This document shows positions 51,145 through 60,190 of a stretch of 64,000 nucleotides of DNA, piece by piece. How positions within the stretch are numbered: the first letter of the stretch is position 1; each line of letters starts with the position of its first letter. Location of the stretch: positions 62,001-126,000 of the forward strand of contig JANBVI010000076.1 in assembly GCA_024239075.1 (NCBI GenBank), given 5' to 3'. Origin of the DNA: Fischerella sp. CENA71 (GTDB lineage: Bacteria; Cyanobacteriota; Cyanobacteriia; Cyanobacteriales; Nostocaceae). The position numbers and the translations under genes were made by a program. The notes beneath the pieces were generated by a model. It was not told where the DNA came from, made no database searches, and saw only the letters and a program-made list of their open reading frames with translations.

Positions 51145-51846
51145 ATGGAACGTCGTGACTTTTTAAAGTGGGGAGCTATTGGGGGATTTGGTTTGGTGGT
51201 AACTGCTGGTGATTTTTTCTGGCAGATTGAACAGGTTCAAGCCGCCGAATTACCCCCAACTGCTCCTGTTTCTCTTGATCCAGATGCTGCACTGCAAAAG
51301 CTGATGGCAGGAAATCAGCGCTTTGTGAAGCATAAACCCCAATATCCCGATCAAACTCAGGCTCGGTTGCAGGAAGTTGCTCAAGCTCAACATCCCTTTG
51401 CAACTATTTTAAGTTGTGCAGATTCGCGAGTTCCGGCGGAGATTATTTTTGATCAGGGTATCGGAGATATCTTTGATGTTCGCATTGCGGGAAATATTGC
51501 CATACCAGAAGCCACTGGCAGTATAGAATATGCGGTTGCTTTGCTAAATACTCCTTTGCTGATGGTGTTAGGTCATGAGCGATGTGGAGCAGTTACCGCC
51601 GCCGTTCAAAATGAAGTGTTACCTGGCGACATCAGCACCTTTGTCAAAGCAATTAAGCCAGTAGTAGACAAGATTAAAGATAAATCAGGCGATATGGTTG
51701 ACAAAGTTGTTGTTGCCAATGTGCGCTATCAAATCGAACGGTTAAAGCGATCGCCCCTGTTATCTGAGCGTTTGCAGTCTGGGAAATTAAAAATCGTGGG
51801 TGGTCGTTATGATTTAGATACCGGCAGCGTGGGCATTATCACTTAG
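51145..51846 (+). CDS. Tat-exported beta-class carbonic anhydrase
   Basis: 233 residues. The N-terminus MERRDFLKWGAIGGFGLVV is a twin-arginine (RR) signal, so the enzyme works in the periplasm. Zinc-site residues are Cys91, Asp93 and Arg95 (LSCADSRVP), and His144/Cys147 (LGHERCGAV). It interconverts CO2 and bicarbonate outside the plasma membrane. It lies 27 bp after sbtB, with AGGAAG before the ATG, and is clearly the third gene of that operon. It resembles the exported beta-CA called EcaB, but I leave the symbol open. Confidence 0.93.
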   Translation: MERRDFLKWGAIGGFGLVVTAGDFFWQIEQVQAAELPPTAPVSLDPDAALQKLMAGNQRFVKHKPQYPDQTQARLQEVAQAQHPFATILSCADSRVPAEIIFDQGIGDIFDVRIAGNIAIPEATGSIEYAVALLNTPLLMVLGHERCGAVTAAVQNEVLPGDISTFVKAIKPVVDKIKDKSGDMVDKVVVANVRYQIERLKRSPLLSERLQSGKLKIVGGRYDLDTGSVGIIT

Positions 51847-52003
51847 GATAAACTTCGGTAAAGGACTTTAGTGTTGGTAATTGGTAATTGATAATTGGTA
51901 ATGAGCGATCGTTCATCTTTGTGATTACCGATTACCAGCCTTTTTATAGATATAAGTAGAACGGCGTAAATAATTCAAGGTTTCGCTGCCCAAATCAATA
52001 ATT

Positions 52004-52147
52004 ATGGACTTTTTCTTGGTACAAAATTTCCTCGGCCAAGATGATGAAGTAGAAACACGTCTGATTGACCACATGGGCGACCCACGTTTTCGCGGTGTAT
52101 ACTTTTTACTTGCTATCTTGCTTCCCCTAGACGCTGCTAAGTTTTGA
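52004..52147 (+). CDS. possible 47-residue protein or gene remnant
   Basis: MDFFLVQNFLGQDDEVETRL then IDHMGDPRFRGVYFLLAILL and a short tail. It has a charged half and a hydrophobic half and no clear Shine-Dalgarno sequence. Not recognised. It may be the leftover of a longer gene. Confidence 0.25.
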   Translation: MDFFLVQNFLGQDDEVETRLIDHMGDPRFRGVYFLLAILLPLDAAKF

Positions 52148-52166
52148 CTTTATAAATAACCTCTAG

Positions 52167-52269
52167 TACCATTTCACGTTAATCACGATCCATATAAATT
52201 TGTAGAGACGCTTCAAACAGCGCGTCTCTACACCGCCTGTATTTGTACCAAAGTTTTAGTGAAATGGTA
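52167..52269. mobile_element. 103-bp MITE-like element, second copy of the family
   Basis: Terminal inverted repeats TACCATTTCAC (52167-52177) and GTGAAATGGTA (52259-52269) enclose the palindrome at 52202-52231 (arms GTAGAGACGC / GCGTCTCTAC, 10-bp loop). Same length and design as the element at 4384-4486, though the ends differ in sequence. Confidence 0.72.
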
Positions 52270-52436
52270 TAAGCTCGACTTTATGCAAAATTAAGAGCTT
52301 GGTTCTCCTTATAAGGCAAAAACCATAGCAATAAGAGCAAACACTTTTTCCATGTCACTGATCCATGCTGAAATCGAAAAAGTAAAACTATCAGCCCACA
52401 TAGGTTTCAGCAAAGCGCGATCGCGTTACGAAAAAA

Positions 52437-53345
52437 ATGGATAAAGTCGAGCTAAGTAAACATGATATGAAACAATATTTATTTGCAGCTGGTACTGCCA
52501 TACTTTTATTACCTTTAATACTTTATGGCGGACTCCACTTTTTACGCCCACCCCAGACTAATCAAGAACAAGCATTGTTTCGTGGTATTTCCTATCAACG
52601 CCAAGTTCGTTCCCAACCACGACCAATGCTCATTCATATAGTCAGTATAGATTTAACTGCGCCAGGTGTGAAACCACTAGTAACACCGGGAATGCCACCA
52701 GAACAAGGTGTGGAAACAAAAGCCCGTACCACCTCAGAATTTTTGCGTGAATTCAAGGTGCAAGTAGCAATTAATGCTAGTTACTTTCATCACTTTGTAG
52801 AAAACACTCCTTGGGATTACTATCCTCATAGTGGTGATTCCTCCTATCCACTAGGCGAAGTAATTTCTCATGGTTATCGATATTCCAAACCCGAACCAGG
52901 ATGGCGTGTATTGTGCTTTCTGAAAAACCGCGCTCTCATGCTAGATCGTGACGAATGTCCTAAAGGTACAATTCAAGGTGTTGCAGGAAGTCAAATATTA
53001 GTTGAAGGTGGAAAGCCAAAAGCCAAAAACCTAGAACAACAAAACGATAAACCATATCCCCATGTGGCTGTAGCAATTGATCAAGCAGGTAAAAAACTCT
53101 GGCTAATTGTTGTTGATGGTAAACAACCTGTTTACAGCGAAGGAGTGACGAAAAAAGAGTTAGCTAATATTGCGATCGCATTAGGTGCAGATACAGCACT
53201 CAATTTTGATGGTGGTGGTTCTACTACATTGGTAGTAGCAAAAAACACTGATTCAAAAGTGTTAAACGCTCCCATACATACCAAAATACCAATGCGAGAG
53301 CGCCCTGTGGCTAATCATTTAGGCTTTTATGCAGAATCTTTGTGA
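52437..53345 (+). CDS. phosphodiester glycosidase (NAGPA-like) family protein
   Basis: 302 residues. One N-terminal membrane helix (about 12-30, YLFAAGTAILLLPLILYG) anchors or exports it. The domain has LIHIVSIDLTAPGVKPLVTP, VQVAINASYFHHF, PHVAVAIDQAGKKLWLIVVD and LGADTALNFDGGGSTTLVV, the hallmark of PF09992. Family members cleave sugar-phosphodiester bonds or act in cell-wall metabolism. The substrate here is unknown. The gene is flanked by two identical, oppositely oriented palindromic elements (52202-52231 and 53385-53414). Confidence 0.88.
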   Translation: MDKVELSKHDMKQYLFAAGTAILLLPLILYGGLHFLRPPQTNQEQALFRGISYQRQVRSQPRPMLIHIVSIDLTAPGVKPLVTPGMPPEQGVETKARTTSEFLREFKVQVAINASYFHHFVENTPWDYYPHSGDSSYPLGEVISHGYRYSKPEPGWRVLCFLKNRALMLDRDECPKGTIQGVAGSQILVEGGKPKAKNLEQQNDKPYPHVAVAIDQAGKKLWLIVVDGKQPVYSEGVTKKELANIAIALGADTALNFDGGGSTTLVVAKNTDSKVLNAPIHTKIPMRERPVANHLGFYAESL

Positions 53346-53384
53346 TTTGTTGTTTGTTGAGTGTTGTTTGCTCTCGTTTAAAGT

Positions 53385-53414
53385 GTAGAGACGCGCTGTT
53401 TGAAGCGTCTCTAC
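53385..53414. repeat. palindromic element, exact inverted copy of 52202-52231
   Basis: The 30-bp sequence, arms GTAGAGACGC and GCGTCTCTAC with loop GCTGTTTGAA, is the exact reverse complement of the core in the MITE at 52167. It lies 40 bp after the glycosidase stop and may act as its terminator. MITE ends were not recognised around it. Confidence 0.75.
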
Positions 53415-53479
53415 ACCGAAAATACAAGGTTTCAGCCTCTAATTCACTAAGCGTAACTTAATTACTACTAAACCCGTGA

Positions 53480-53968
53480 CTATGAATGAGCAAAGGCTTC
53501 TTTAAGCTTCTCTTCTCGCTCTTTGGGTAGATTAGTAGCAACAATCTTGAAATCTTCGTTTTTTAAAGCTTCTGCAATTCGTTCAACTACCTCATTAGAG
53601 GTGAGTAAGAAAAGTGCAGAAGTTCCTTCAGTAACCTCTTCACGGATTTTTTTGATGAAATTATCGTCAATTCCAACATCTGCAAAGGAGGCTGTTAACG
53701 CACCAATCGCCGCACCAATTGCTATTCCCAGAATCGGGATAAAGAAAAGGATACCAAACAGTAATCCCCAAAAAGCACCATCTAACGCACCTAATCCAGA
53801 TAAGTTATGTAGTTGACGAGTTTTGGGTTTTCTTTTACCTTGTGGCCAAGAAACAACAGCCGCGTCTTGAATATCTAGCAAATGTTGTTGCTGTAGTTCA
53901 AGCAGTTTACTTTCCATTCTCTCTGCACCATCAGCCGTGGGGAATTCTAATACAGTAAGATGTGCCAT
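53480..53968 (-). CDS. DUF1269 membrane protein
   Basis: 162 residues from the ATG at 53968, fixed by AGGAG 7 bases upstream. AHLTVLEFPTADGAERMESK opens the domain. A Gly-rich hydrophobic stretch follows (GLGALDGAFWGLLFGILFFI, PILGIAIGAAIGALTASF), then GIDDNFIKKIREEVTEGTSA and ALFLLTSNEVVERIAEALK. DUF1269 proteins are common stress-associated membrane proteins of unknown function. Convergent with the phosphodiester glycosidase gene. Confidence 0.86.
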   Translation of the reverse strand: MAHLTVLEFPTADGAERMESKLLELQQQHLLDIQDAAVVSWPQGKRKPKTRQLHNLSGLGALDGAFWGLLFGILFFIPILGIAIGAAIGALTASFADVGIDDNFIKKIREEVTEGTSALFLLTSNEVVERIAEALKNEDFKIVATNLPKEREEKLKEAFAHS

Positions 53969-53975
53969 TAGTAAT

Positions 53976-53980
53976 CTCCT
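53976..53980 (-). promoter_or_regulatory. Shine-Dalgarno site deciding the DUF1269 gene start
   Basis: AGGAG on the minus strand precedes the ATG at 53968. The frame extends to 53998, but the further ATG has no such site. Confidence 0.65.
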
Positions 53981-54058
53981 GAATTTAATGAAATTCAACC
54001 ACTAACTAGGCATTGCAAGTTTCAGCGATCGCAACAACGTCATTAATTTTAGCGCAAT

Positions 54059-54156
54059 CATTGGGTATTGGGCATTGGGCATTGGAAATAACCAACAACT
54101 AACAAAGAATTATTAATTATTACCAATAACCAATAACCAATTACCCGTTACCCATT
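54059..54156. repeat. heptamer STRR (GGGCATT, AATAACC)
   Basis: TGGGTATTGGGCATTGGGCA on the left and AATAACCAATAACCAATTAC on the right, in the gap between the DUF1269 and cNMP-fold genes. Confidence 0.75.
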
Positions 54157-54168
54157 AGCACAAAAGTA

Positions 54169-54540
54169 TTAAATAGAACGTTTCAGCAAACGTAAACGTT
54201 CGGAGTAACTTCGCATCACGAGTAATGCAAACATGGGAGTTTCTTGCACGGCGAACAGAAAACCGTTTCGATCTAAAATTGCCAATTCGCAGTCAGTTTT
54301 AGCAACTGCTGTCGATGCTCTAGTTTGTTCTGGAACCACTAATGCTCCCATCCCAAATACATCTCCTTGATGAATAGTTTCGACTACTTTGCCATCGATA
54401 CATAACTCTACTTCTCCATGCAAAATGCCATACATGCAATCCCCAATTTCACCATCTGTAAAGATGGTTTGCCCACTGGAAAAATTTTTGATTGTTGGCT
54501 GTTTTTGAAATATTTTTACGGTTTCTGCTGGTTCAAGCAT
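54169..54540 (-). CDS. cyclic-nucleotide-binding-fold protein
   Basis: 123 residues from the ATG at 54540. A start at 54573 would add 11 residues. The whole protein is one cNMP-type beta-barrel: GQTIFTDGEIGDCMYGILHG, VELCIDGKVVETIHQGDVFG, MGALVVPEQTRASTAVA. In cAMP-binding domains the phosphate cassette reads FGE..L....RxA. Here the Glu is Met (FGMGAL), so canonical cAMP binding is doubtful. There is no DNA-binding domain. It lies about 64 bp downstream of glgP on the same strand, possibly one operon. Confidence 0.82.
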   Translation of the reverse strand: MLEPAETVKIFQKQPTIKNFSSGQTIFTDGEIGDCMYGILHGEVELCIDGKVVETIHQGDVFGMGALVVPEQTRASTAVAKTDCELAILDRNGFLFAVQETPMFALLVMRSYSERLRLLKRSI

Positions 54541-54604
54541 AACAATGAATTTTTTAACTACATCACATTTCAAAATACTGCAATAAATACTTTTTTTGTT
54601 AAAG

Positions 54605-57136
54605 TTAAACTTTTAAACCAGCTTTTGATTGAACATACTCTTCTAATTCTATAGTTAGTGGTTGTGCTTGCCAAATGTCCTGGCAATATTCTTGAATTGA
54701 GCGATCAGAGGAAAATTTGCCTATCCGCGCTACATTCAAAATTGACATCCGAGTCCAATTATCTTGATCGCGATAAGCTTGACTCACTTGCTGTTGACAA
54801 TCAATGTAAGATTGGTAGTCAGCAAATAGTAAAAATGGATCGTAGTGAAGTAGAGAATCAAGCAGAGGACGAAACAGATTTATATCACCATGAGAGAAAA
54901 CCCCAGAAGCAATTAAGTCTATTACTTCTTTAAGTTCGGGGTTGGAATTATTATAATTCCAAGGATTGTAGCCTTGAGCTTTGAGGGCTTGAACTTCTTC
55001 AATTCGCAGTCCAAATAAGAAGAAATTTTCTTCTCCGACTTCTTTACGAATTTCAACATTGGCACCATCAAGAGTACCAATAGTTAACGCTCCATTCATC
55101 GAAAACTTCATATTCCCAGTACCAGAAGCTTCTAATCCAGCAGTGGAAATTTGCTCTGATAAATCAGCAGCAGGGTATACTTTTTGACCCAAAGTCACAT
55201 TATAGTCTGGTAAAAAGACAACTTTGATGCGATCGCGTACATGGGGATCTGCATTCACAACCTCTGCTACGGAGTTGATCAATTTAATGATCAGCTTGGC
55301 CATATAATAACCGGGTGCAGCTTTACCACCAAAAATGAATGTACGCGGGGTAATTTCCAGATCAGGATTATGCTTAATGCGGTTATACAAGCTAATAATA
55401 TGCAGTACATTCAGATGTTGACGCTTATACTCGTGAATGCGCTTGACTTGAATATCAAATAGCGATTCTGGATTAACAACAATACCAGTTTTCTTTTGAA
55501 TATATTTTGCTAAATTGCGCTTAGTTTCTAACTTTATTTGTTGCCATTGTTGACGGAAATTACGATCTTCAACAAAGCTTTCTAATTGTCTGAGGTCTTC
55601 AAGATGCTTAATCCAACTATCACCGATTTTACTAGAAATTAAACTAGTCAAGCTGGGATTGCTTAAAACTATCCAACGTCGTGGTGTCACTCCGTTAGTT
55701 TTATTGCTGAATTTCTCTGGCCATAATTGATAAAAATCTCGCAGAACTGTTTGTTTCAACAATTCAGTGTGTAACGCTGCTACACCATTAATCGCATGAC
55801 TACCAACACATGCGAGGTTAGCCATACGCACATATCTATCACCTGTTTCATCAATCAGCGATAGTCTGGCAATTTTACCCTGATCGTAAGGATCTAGTAA
55901 CCGCACCTGATCAAGGAAACGGCGATTGATTTCATAGATAATCTCCAAATGGCGAGGTAGCAATTTCCCAAATAAGCTAATAGACCACTTTTCTAAAGCT
56001 TCTGGTAGTAAAGTGTGATTTGTATAACCGAAGGTTTTTTGGGTAATATCCCAAGCTTGTTCCCAACCAAATTGATGTTCATCCAACAACAACCGCATCA
56101 GTTCCGCAACACCAATCGCAGGGTGAGTATCATTGAGTTGGACAGCAAAATTTTCGTGGAAGCTTTCCATACTCTTACCAGCACGATCTAAATGAATGCG
56201 AATCATATTCTGGAGAGAACAGGAAACAAAGAAATATTGCTGTTCTAAACGCAGTTGTTTACCTTGAACTTGTCCATCGTTAGGATAAAGAACTTTGGAA
56301 ATGTTTTCTGAAACAACTTTTTTATTAACAGCACCGTAGTAGTCGCCGACATTAAATGACTGAAAATCGAATGATTCAGGAGCTTCTGCTTTCCACAGGC
56401 GGAGGATATTAGTAGTATTGACTTTATAACCTAGTATGGGTGTGTCGTAAGCAATCCCTTTAACTACCTGATCAGGAATCCAGCGTATTCGATAATTACC
56501 ATGTTGATCAGTGTAAGATTCTGTATGACCACCCAATTTCACTTCATAGGCTACTTCTGGACGCGGAATTTCCCAAGGATTTCCCCACTGTAACCATTTA
56601 TCAGTAATTTCTACTTGCCAACCATCACGAATTTCTTGATCAAAAATACCAAATTCGTAACGAATACCATACCCAATTGCTGGAATTTCCAAGGAAGCGA
56701 GAGAATCCATGTAGCAAGCAGCAAGACGACCTAAACCACCATTACCCAAACCTGGCTCTTCTTCTTGCTCAATTAATTCTTCTAAATTCAATCCTGATTC
56801 TACAACTGCTTTGCGTACTTGCTCATAAATATCCAAGTTGATCAAGTTATTTGCTAAGTGCGGCCCCATGAGAAATTCGGCTGAGAGATAGCAAACAACT
56901 TTGACATCATTTTTAACATATGATCTGGTTGTGCTAATCCAGCGTTTGAGTAAGCGATCGCGCACCGTATAAGCCAGCGCCATGTAAAAATCATTTTCTG
57001 TAGCAATCTCAGGATACTTACCCTGAATATAGAAGAGATTATCCGCCATTGCTCGCCGCAGAGTTTCTATACTTAAACCTGTGCGATCGTCTTCTATTTG
57101 TAAAGCTGCTCTTTTGTTGGGATCGATTGCAGTCAT
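54605..57136 (-). CDS. glgP: glycogen phosphorylase
   Basis: 843 residues, the standard length. Conserved pieces include EEEPGLGNGGLGRLAACYMD, QLNDTHPAIGVAELMRLLLD, TNHTLLPEALEKW, NGVTPRRW, VKRIHEYKRQHLN and the PLP-binding EASGTGNMKFSMNGAL, whose Lys forms the Schiff base. It releases glucose-1-phosphate from glycogen. The cNMP-fold gene follows. A GH13 enzyme gene lies 3 kb away, divergently placed. Confidence 0.96.
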   Translation of the reverse strand: MTAIDPNKRAALQIEDDRTGLSIETLRRAMADNLFYIQGKYPEIATENDFYMALAYTVRDRLLKRWISTTRSYVKNDVKVVCYLSAEFLMGPHLANNLINLDIYEQVRKAVVESGLNLEELIEQEEEPGLGNGGLGRLAACYMDSLASLEIPAIGYGIRYEFGIFDQEIRDGWQVEITDKWLQWGNPWEIPRPEVAYEVKLGGHTESYTDQHGNYRIRWIPDQVVKGIAYDTPILGYKVNTTNILRLWKAEAPESFDFQSFNVGDYYGAVNKKVVSENISKVLYPNDGQVQGKQLRLEQQYFFVSCSLQNMIRIHLDRAGKSMESFHENFAVQLNDTHPAIGVAELMRLLLDEHQFGWEQAWDITQKTFGYTNHTLLPEALEKWSISLFGKLLPRHLEIIYEINRRFLDQVRLLDPYDQGKIARLSLIDETGDRYVRMANLACVGSHAINGVAALHTELLKQTVLRDFYQLWPEKFSNKTNGVTPRRWIVLSNPSLTSLISSKIGDSWIKHLEDLRQLESFVEDRNFRQQWQQIKLETKRNLAKYIQKKTGIVVNPESLFDIQVKRIHEYKRQHLNVLHIISLYNRIKHNPDLEITPRTFIFGGKAAPGYYMAKLIIKLINSVAEVVNADPHVRDRIKVVFLPDYNVTLGQKVYPAADLSEQISTAGLEASGTGNMKFSMNGALTIGTLDGANVEIRKEVGEENFFLFGLRIEEVQALKAQGYNPWNYNNSNPELKEVIDLIASGVFSHGDINLFRPLLDSLLHYDPFLLFADYQSYIDCQQQVSQAYRDQDNWTRMSILNVARIGKFSSDRSIQEYCQDIWQAQPLTIELEEYVQSKAGLKV

Positions 57137-57411
57137 AAAAGAATTGGGGATTGGGGATTGGCGATCGGGGTTTAGGGATAACTATAATTAAAGCTACTTT
57201 CCGACTGTTAACGGACGGTAATGTTTTATGGAAAGATTGGTTAACTGTTAACCCGTGTTTATCGGTGTGCATCTGTATTTGTAAGCCGATGCATTAATAA
57301 TGTAAGTCCTAACGCACCGAAAAACTGGGATGGTGCGTTCGCTGCGCGACAACACACCCTACTGTTTCCTGTAATCTAAAAAAGCGAGCAAGTCAAGCTC
57401 ATAAATCATGC
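57137..57411. other. intergenic region upstream of glgP
   Basis: Begins with short GGGGATT heptamers. No reading frame or RNA is supported. It should hold the glgP promoter and the end of the MFS gene. Confidence 0.45.
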
Positions 57412-58881
57412 TTAAGAATTATTGCTGAGAAATTTTTGTTTGATTTGAAACACAATATTAACAACAAGCATAATTCCCAAGAAGACTGCCAAAATCAAAA
57501 ATGTCCTGTGCATGGCAAAAACCAATGCTGGAAGTGGTACAGATCCAAGCGGTGTTGTATGGGGTAGATTGACAACACTTAAAATAAATGTGACAAATAA
57601 AGTTGCTCCTAATGAAGTTCCGAGAGTTTGACCAACCAAAGATGATTCGTTTAGCAACCCTGAAACAATACCGATTTTATCTTGGGGAGCAATGCTCATG
57701 GTTGCAACATTATTGGGCGATCGCCACATCGCTAAACCTGCACCCATCACTATATCTCTAAGTACGTAACCCAAGGGTGTTAACTGGGTATTAAAGGTAC
57801 TAACCAGCATACATCCAAATAATAACAACATTAAACCAATGGGAATCAAGCGATGACTACCAAACCGATCAGCGAAACGTCTTGATATCGGTGCAATTAT
57901 GGCGTTACTGATTGGTAAGGTGATCATTAACATTCCGACTTGCTCGGTTGGAAACTGCACAACTAATTCTAAGAAAAAAGGATAGATTAATAACCGCGAT
58001 GCGAGGACTATGTAAACTACTACCATAGTCAACAGATTAATACTGAGAATGCGGTTACGAAACAAAGACAAATCAATGATTGGTTGTCTGCTTCGAGACT
58101 CAACCAAAACCAAAACAATTAAGCCGATGATGGCAATAATTAGTAAAATCAGAGCGATCGCACTGTGAAAGCCTTGTTTTTGTGCTTCGCTAATCGCCAA
58201 CGCCAAGTTAAGCATCACCAGCGCCAGCAGAATTACTCCCAATCCATCAAAGCGTTCTTGGTGACTACGAGGATTTGGGGAAGAGGGAATACACCAAGCA
58301 AATAACAAAATCGCAATCATTCCTATGGGAAGATTAATTAGGAAGATCGCCGCCCAATCACCAAGCTTAACCAGTAAACCACCAATCGCTGGGCCTAACA
58401 CAGAACCGATAGAAAGCGTCACCGCAGCAAGACTCAGAGCTAATCCATATTGTGAGGTGTGAGCAAACAACTCAGTAATAATTGTCATTCCTAATCCCAC
58501 AATGAGCGCAGCACCGCATCCTTGCAAGACTCGAAAGCCAATCAACCACCCAATTCCAGGTGCTAATCCACACAGTAATGAACTGAGGGTAAACAAAGTT
58601 AATCCAGCTTGGAATAATTTCTGTCTGCCGAGTATATTACCCAAACGAGCAACAGTGAAAATCAAAGCCGTAAAAACAATCAGGTAACTGATAATCACCC
58701 ATTGAGAAATAGCTAAGTGAGTATCAAAAGCCTTTGTAATTGTAGGTAGGGCAATGTTGACTGTAGCACTATCAAGTGTAAACATAGTCAAGCCCAGTCC
58801 TACACTTAATAAAACCAACCAGATTTGAAACGGCGATCGCTCAGAATCAGAAATATTTGGGGATACTGGTTCGCTATTCAA
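57412..58881 (-). CDS. DHA2-type MFS multidrug exporter
   Basis: 489 residues with about 14 membrane segments, the DHA2 (EmrB/QacA) layout. TMFTLDSATVNIALPTITKA lies in helix 1, LIVFTALIFTVARLGNILGR forms motif A, and LSIGSVLGPAIGGLLVKLGD is antiporter motif C. It exports drugs or metabolites in exchange for H+ at the plasma membrane. The substrate is unknown. The O-methyltransferase gene lies 93 bp upstream on the same strand and may be co-transcribed. Confidence 0.9.
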   Translation of the reverse strand: MNSEPVSPNISDSERSPFQIWLVLLSVGLGLTMFTLDSATVNIALPTITKAFDTHLAISQWVIISYLIVFTALIFTVARLGNILGRQKLFQAGLTLFTLSSLLCGLAPGIGWLIGFRVLQGCGAALIVGLGMTIITELFAHTSQYGLALSLAAVTLSIGSVLGPAIGGLLVKLGDWAAIFLINLPIGMIAILLFAWCIPSSPNPRSHQERFDGLGVILLALVMLNLALAISEAQKQGFHSAIALILLIIAIIGLIVLVLVESRSRQPIIDLSLFRNRILSINLLTMVVVYIVLASRLLIYPFFLELVVQFPTEQVGMLMITLPISNAIIAPISRRFADRFGSHRLIPIGLMLLLFGCMLVSTFNTQLTPLGYVLRDIVMGAGLAMWRSPNNVATMSIAPQDKIGIVSGLLNESSLVGQTLGTSLGATLFVTFILSVVNLPHTTPLGSVPLPALVFAMHRTFLILAVFLGIMLVVNIVFQIKQKFLSNNS

Positions 58882-58974
58882 GTTACTACCACCAACAAGC
58901 GTGAAAGTTCTCCTTTTTCCATTTTCTCTTGGATGATTGTGGATGCTAAATTTAGAGTTTTCCCGATCCCCTCT

Positions 58975-59643
58975 TTAATTTTTCATTGCTAAAGTCAAAC
59001 CATCAGCGATCGCTACCATGCTGAGTGTAATTCTTTGATCTTGATGCAATTTTTGATTAAAAGCCCGAATTTTGTTAGTTCTATTGTCCTGTTCTTGAGG
59101 ATCTGCGACTCGACCTGACCATAAAACATTATCGATCGCAATCAGTCCGCCCCGACGCACAAGTTGCAAAGCCAGTTCGTAGTAGTTGTCATAGTTGCTT
59201 TTGTCGGCGTCAATAAAAGCAAAATCAAATGTTTCGGCTTCTTTGGCTGCGATTAATTTTTCTAAAGTTTCCAAGGCTGGAGCAATGTGCAAACTGATTT
59301 TATCTGCTACACCGGCTTTTTGCCAGTAACGGCGAGCGATCGCTGTGTATTCTTCATCAACGTCGCAGGCTACTACTTTACCGTCTGCTGGTAAAGCCAA
59401 AGCTACTACCAAAGAACTATAGCCAGTAAATACACCAATATCTAAAGTTTTTTTAGCTCCAATTAACTTGACTAGCAAGGCTAAAAACTGTCCTTGATCA
59501 GGTGCAATTTGCATGAGAGCCATAGGTTGCTGCGCCGTCTCTTGACGCAATTGAGTTAAAACTTCTGGCTCTCGCAAAGATACTGAAAGCAAGTAGTCAT
59601 AAAGAGATTTGTCTAATCCAAGAGTTTTATTGTGATTGCTCAT
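58975..59643 (-). CDS. class I SAM-dependent O-methyltransferase (CCoAOMT-like)
   Basis: 222 residues. SAM-binding motif LDIGVFTGYSSLVVALALP, then VVACDVDEEYTAIARRYWQK, metal-binding FIDADKSNYDNYYELA and DNVLWSGRV match the cation-dependent catechol/caffeoyl-CoA O-methyltransferase family (PF01596). It methylates a vicinal diol or phenolic hydroxyl. The substrate is unknown. It precedes the MFS exporter gene on the same strand, so modification and export of one compound is an attractive but untested idea. Confidence 0.92.
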   Translation of the reverse strand: MSNHNKTLGLDKSLYDYLLSVSLREPEVLTQLRQETAQQPMALMQIAPDQGQFLALLVKLIGAKKTLDIGVFTGYSSLVVALALPADGKVVACDVDEEYTAIARRYWQKAGVADKISLHIAPALETLEKLIAAKEAETFDFAFIDADKSNYDNYYELALQLVRRGGLIAIDNVLWSGRVADPQEQDNRTNKIRAFNQKLHQDQRITLSMVAIADGLTLAMKN

Positions 59644-60190
59644 GAGGTGCGATCGTTCTTTGTGTATTCTTTTCTGTTTTTATCGCAAAACTGCATAAGT
59701 CGATTTTGTTTTACCCATAAATAAAGACAGAAGAAAAACTTCTAAACTTAAACTTCCCTAAAAATCTACTACCAATTCTCTGAATCAAAGCTACAGATTG
59801 TTTGTAGTTGGTGTTTTTACACCACTACGAACATTTATTTTATGGATATCATTGTAGCGAAACGGAATAAATAGCCTTTGCTAGAGTGTGTGGGAGCTTT
59901 AAACGCAGAGGAACGCTAAGGTACGCGCAGAGGAGCGCAGAGTGTTAAGCAGAGCTATTTCGTTTTGTGTTTTGAAAAAATTGGGATGCTCTCGAGTGCG
60001 TAGACTCTAGTCTTTAAACCTTCGACTTGAGCTATCAAAAGATTAAAAAATTACGTAAATATACATAGCGTTAATCAAAATCTGGTGTTAAATTTACATG
60101 TAAAATGGTTTGAGCGAAATTTCTGGAATAGTAACAGACCTTTGTGTAAACACTCCATAACCGAACTTATATCAATTTGAGGTTTTTATA
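59644..60190. other. 547-bp intergenic region between divergent genes
   Basis: Holds an ACGCAGAGGAACG repeat (59901-59943) and a single GGGATGCTCT end (59987-59996). The rest is AT-rich without a supported gene. Promoters for both flanking genes are expected. Confidence 0.5.
59901..59943. repeat. ACGCAGAGGAACGC-type dispersed repeat
   Basis: AAACGCAGAGGAACGCTAAG followed by GTACGCGCAGAGGAGCGCAGAG has a 9-12-bp internal periodicity around CGCAGAG. Confidence 0.55.

Larger units (their letters stand above)
51847..52436. other. 590-bp intergenic region with MITE and small frames
   Basis: Holds GGTAATT heptamers (51873-51903), a 47-codon frame (52004-52147) and the 103-bp MITE at 52167-52269. 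A 30-codon frame at 52351-52443 looks accidental. Confidence 0.55.

Noticed and set aside
52351-52443. 30-codon frame before the phosphodiester glycosidase gene
   Set aside because: It overlaps the glycosidase start, has no Shine-Dalgarno sequence and contains a HIP1 site. Probably chance.
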